A stretch of 21,223 bases of DNA from Symsagittifera roscoffensis (Eukaryota > Xenacoelomorpha > Acoela > Convolutidae): the NCBI RefSeq assembly GCF_963678635.1, contig NW_026971634.1:1-21223 (forward strand), read 5' to 3'. How positions within the stretch are numbered: the first letter of the stretch is position 1; the number at the start of each line of letters is the position of its first letter. The translations under genes were made by a program, and so were the position numbers. The notes under the pieces are model-generated. The model saw only the letters and a program-made list of their open reading frames with translations. It had not been told where the DNA came from and ran no database searches. Below are positions 18,695 to 21,223 of the stretch, piece after piece.

Positions 18695-18855
18695 TTTTCA
18701 CCGGTCGAACTCGGTCGCATTGTTTTTCCTCACTCTAACTTTTTTCGGTCGAAAATACTCTTTGGTTGAGCTCAGTCGAACTGTTTTTTCCTTGGTTCTT
18801 CTTTTTCGGTCAAAAACACTCCTTTTTCGAACTCCGTCGAAATGTTCTAACATTT
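18695..18855 (+). repeat. Minisatellite array M5 (short)
   Basis: About two and a half GGTCGAA monomers between two R blocks. Ends GAACTCCGTCGAAATGTTC. Confidence 0.88.
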
Positions 18856-19500
18856 CAGTTGTTACTCCATTAAAACAAGCGATTAACCGCTTATGTAAGG
18901 AAGATATATGTTATATCTAGTACCCGTTCTTTCAAATGAAAATAAATTTGGTTGGGGAGATGATTTCTCTCATAACATGTCTTTTGAACCAACCAGTAAC
19001 CTGTTTCTTTTCGAGTGAGCGCTAAATCTCAGTATTGCCAGGATAATTTTCGAAAAGTAAATTTATTGGCTAAAACTGGGAAACCGCTGAAAAGTTCAGA
19101 TATTGGAAATTTCCCTAGGACTTAAAACAAAATTTGAAGATTCGCCACTTCTACAGGAAAAATTGTTTCAACCGGTCCCTTAGATTGAGATGAAAGGGCT
19201 CCTGCGGTAGCAAAATATAGTTTTCGGAAAGTTTATATGAAAATTAATTATTTGTTATTTAAACATTTTAAGCAAAACTAAAATAAAAACTCACTTATGA
19301 ACATTAATTTAATTTTTATCAAAAATTTCTGCTATGGCATATCCAGTAACTGTCGGTTGTTTGATTTGTACGAAGTTGACTCAAAAACTCAAAAAGAACG
19401 CGAAAACAAAAATTAGAAAACGTAATTTGGTTAACAATACTTCTTGATCGAGCTCAGTCGAACTGAATTCCCTCAGCCGGACAAAATCAGAAGGTTGTCG
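18856..19500 (+). repeat. R1-R2 block 4
   Basis: R1 18856-19188 and R2 19189-19500. Shares GTCGGTTGTTTGATTTGTAC with the R2 at 18390, and differs there from all blocks in the 7.6-kb copies, so these two form a subfamily. Confidence 0.92.
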
Positions 19501-20120
19501 CTGGTCGAACGCAGTCGAAAAGTTTATCCTCGGTCTTACTTTTTTCGGTTGCAAATACTTCTTGGTCGAACTCCGTCGAAAAGTTTGTTCTCGGTCTATC
19601 TTTTTTTCGGTCAAAAATATTTCTGGGTCGAACTCGGTCGCATTGTTTTTCCTCACTTAAACTTTTTTTGGTCGAAAGTACTCCTTGGTCGAGCTCAGTC
19701 GAACTGTTTTTCTTTGTTCTAACTTTCTTCGGTCAAAAATACTCCTTTTTCAAACTCCGTCGAAATGTTTTTTTTCGGTCTAACTTTTTTCAGTCGAAAG
19801 TAAATTTTGGTCGAGCTCGGTCGCATTTTTGTTCCTTGGTCTAACTTTTTTCAGTCGAAAGTACTTCTTAGTCGAACTCGGTCGCATTGTTTTTTCTCAC
19901 TCTAACTTTTTTTGGGTCAAAAATACTCCTTGATTGAGCTCAGTCGAACCGTTTTTCCTTGGTCTATCTTTTTTGGTCAAAAGTACTCCTTTTTCGAACT
20001 CCGTCGAAATGTTTTTTCTCGGTCTAATATTTTTGGTCGAAAATAATTCTGGGTCGAACTCGGTCGAATTGTTTTTCTTCGGTGGGAAATACCACTTGGC
20101 TGAACTCGGTTAAACCGTTT
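19501..20120 (+). repeat. Minisatellite array M6
   Basis: About ten monomers of the 60-bp family, longer than the M4 array at the matching place upstream of exon 2a. The right edge (GGCTGAACTCGGTTAAACCG) matches M4. Confidence 0.9.
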
Positions 20121-20283
20121 TTCCTCGGTAGATTATGTTCGAAATTGTTTCCCCGCGTTCCATTTTCTTTTGGTCGAAATAAACTGCTTTTCTTCAATCG
20201 GAAGGTTTGAACATAATTGAATCATAGTCAAAACTTTTCAAGCTTGGATCGAGGTGGTCCAAATATGCCAATTTTTGGTCGAG

Positions 20284-20320
20284 TCGGTCAAAACGTAAAT
20301 CGCAGACGTCGACCCGGGTA
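20284..20320 (+). repeat. Array-edge cap upstream of exon 2b
   Basis: Same 37-bp sequence as 14630-14666 with one difference (TCGGTC for TCGGCC), ending 69 bp before the exon 2b start, as in the left copy. Confidence 0.7.
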
Positions 20321-20389
20321 CCGAAATACTATTAGAGTTCCATTTTTTCCTATCTTTATCAAAGAGGTAAATTTATGTCTCTTTTTCAG

Positions 20390-20461
20390 GTCCTGGGCGT
20401 GGTGTTGCTGTCTGTGCAGCTGTACGTGTTTATTAGATGGAACTTCGCTGAAATAGTGGAG
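20390..20461 (+). CDS. Candidate exon 2b, duplicate membrane-segment exon
   Basis: This is the second copy of the 72-bp exon, with the same CTTTTTCAG acceptor ending at 20389 and a GAG|GTAAGA donor (GT at 20462). The encoded peptide is identical to exon 2a; the only two differences are silent. The surrounding non-exonic DNA carries more changes, including a 3-bp indel upstream and a 14-bp indel downstream. As in 2a, an in-frame ATG lies 15 bp upstream (20375). It may belong to a second tandem gene copy, be a mutually exclusive alternative exon, or be a decaying duplicate. A partner exon 3 would lie beyond the window. Confidence 0.55.
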
Positions 20462-20742
20462 GTAAGAAACAGAAAAAATATAACTAATAACTAACTTCAC
20501 AGTGTAACTAAACTTCGCAACTCTGGGCGAGGTGATCATGCGAATATCTCTGCAATGATGATAACTAGAACTTGAGGGTCGCATTTTTGAATCCAGAGAG
20601 GCGGAGCCATAAGCAAATATTTTGTAGCTACGTGCCCAGCTAAACCTGGAGTTAACTGTTTGATATTTTCTAGAATCTTTAACTGATGCGGGATGACATC
20701 CGTAATTTTCAAAATTTCAAAACGTTTTTTAACCAAAAAGTT

Positions 20743-21076
20743 CAGTTGTTACTCCATTAAAACAAGAGATTAACCGCTTATATAGGAGAGATACATATTA
20801 AATCTAGTATCCGTTCTTTCAAATGAAAAGAAATTTGGCTGGGGAGATGATTTTTCTCACAACCTGTTCTTTTGAATCAACCAGTAACCTGATTTTTCGA
20901 GTGAACGCTAAATCTCAGTATTGCCAGGATATTTTTCTAGAAGAGTGAAATTATTGGCTAAAACTGGGAAAGCGCTGAAAAGTTCAGATATTGGAAATTT
21001 CCCTGGGACTTAAGACAAAGTTTGAAGATTCGCCGCTTCTACAGGAAAAATAGTTGCAACCGGTCCCTTAGATTGA
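20743..21076 (+). repeat. Lone R1 module after exon 2b
   Basis: Counterpart of 15077-15410; it also ends at CCCTTAGATTGA and continues as ATAATTAATCTCTCGG. Confidence 0.92.
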
Positions 21077-21223
21077 ATAATTAATCTCTCGGATATCTTC
21101 TAAGAAAAGTCAACAAATTCGAAAAAACGGTCACATAAAACATGAAACTTGACTTTTCTGATGGCTATAATTTTATTCTACAGAGAATAGGGAGTAACGG
21201 CTTGCAGCAAGAAAACCTCAACT

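Larger units (their letters stand above)
20090..21223. repeat. Exon 2 segmental duplication, right copy
   Basis: Matches 14450-15557; the last base of the window corresponds to 15557. It has about 35 bp after GAAATTGTTT (CCCCGCGTTCCATTTTCTTT and on) that is absent at 14526 and at 6937, and 14 bp near 20630 (GTGCCCAGCTAAAC) that is absent from the left copy. Confidence 0.9.

Overview
The window reads as AT-rich, repeat-dominated eukaryotic DNA, most likely from a nematode. The short exon candidates are flanked by pyrimidine-TTTCAG acceptors and GTAAG/GTTAG-type donors in the style of nematode splice sites. There is no dense coding on either strand, no operon layout, and no rRNA or tRNA gene that I can recognise. 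The nematode call (perhaps Caenorhabditis-like) is an inference from splice-site style and repeat texture, not from a recognised gene.

The plausible coding content is tiny. Exon 1 (66 bp, ATG start) is present twice, at 814-879 and 8404-8469. Exon 2 (72 bp) is present twice, at 14736-14807 and 20390-20461. A possible exon 3 (52 bp) lies at 17563-17614. All are phase-compatible, visibly GC-richer than their surroundings and bounded by splice signals. Exons 1 and 2 joined would encode a short basic N-terminus, one long hydrophobic segment and the start of an acidic tail, like a type II membrane protein or signal anchor. I do not recognise the protein. The rest of the gene would lie outside the window.

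The rest is a lattice of repeats. (a) A near-identical tandem duplication with a spacing of about 7,589 bp runs through the first 14.5 kb: copy 1 occupies 1-6966 and copy 2 occupies 6967-14558. (b) An older duplication carries exon 2, with 14450-15557 matching 20090-21223. (c) A two-module interspersed block, R1 (about 330 bp) plus R2 (about 310 bp), alternates with arrays of a roughly 60-bp GGTCGAA-rich minisatellite. (d) The same minisatellite family appears in opposite orientation at 1-238 and 7579-7826, upstream of each exon 1. (e) A 572-bp non-autonomous DNA transposon with terminal inverted repeats of about 121 bp lies downstream of each exon 1. (f) A 788-bp element with 27-bp terminal inverted repeats (16697-17484) carries a 22-bp tandem array. 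(g) A 37-bp sequence at the array edge recurs upstream of all four copies of exons 1 and 2.

Left to right the layout is: inverted array, cap, exon 1a, TIR transposon, R2, arrays with three R1-R2 blocks, a unique 0.6-kb segment; then the same series again with exon 1b; then cap, exon 2a, a lone R1, a unique 1.3-kb stretch, the 788-bp element, candidate exon 3, unique sequence, two more R blocks with arrays, cap, exon 2b and a lone R1. If the gene model is right, its first intron is more than 6 kb of satellite-like DNA. Most open frames of 60-135 codons lie in the minisatellite or transposon sequence and do not look like genes.
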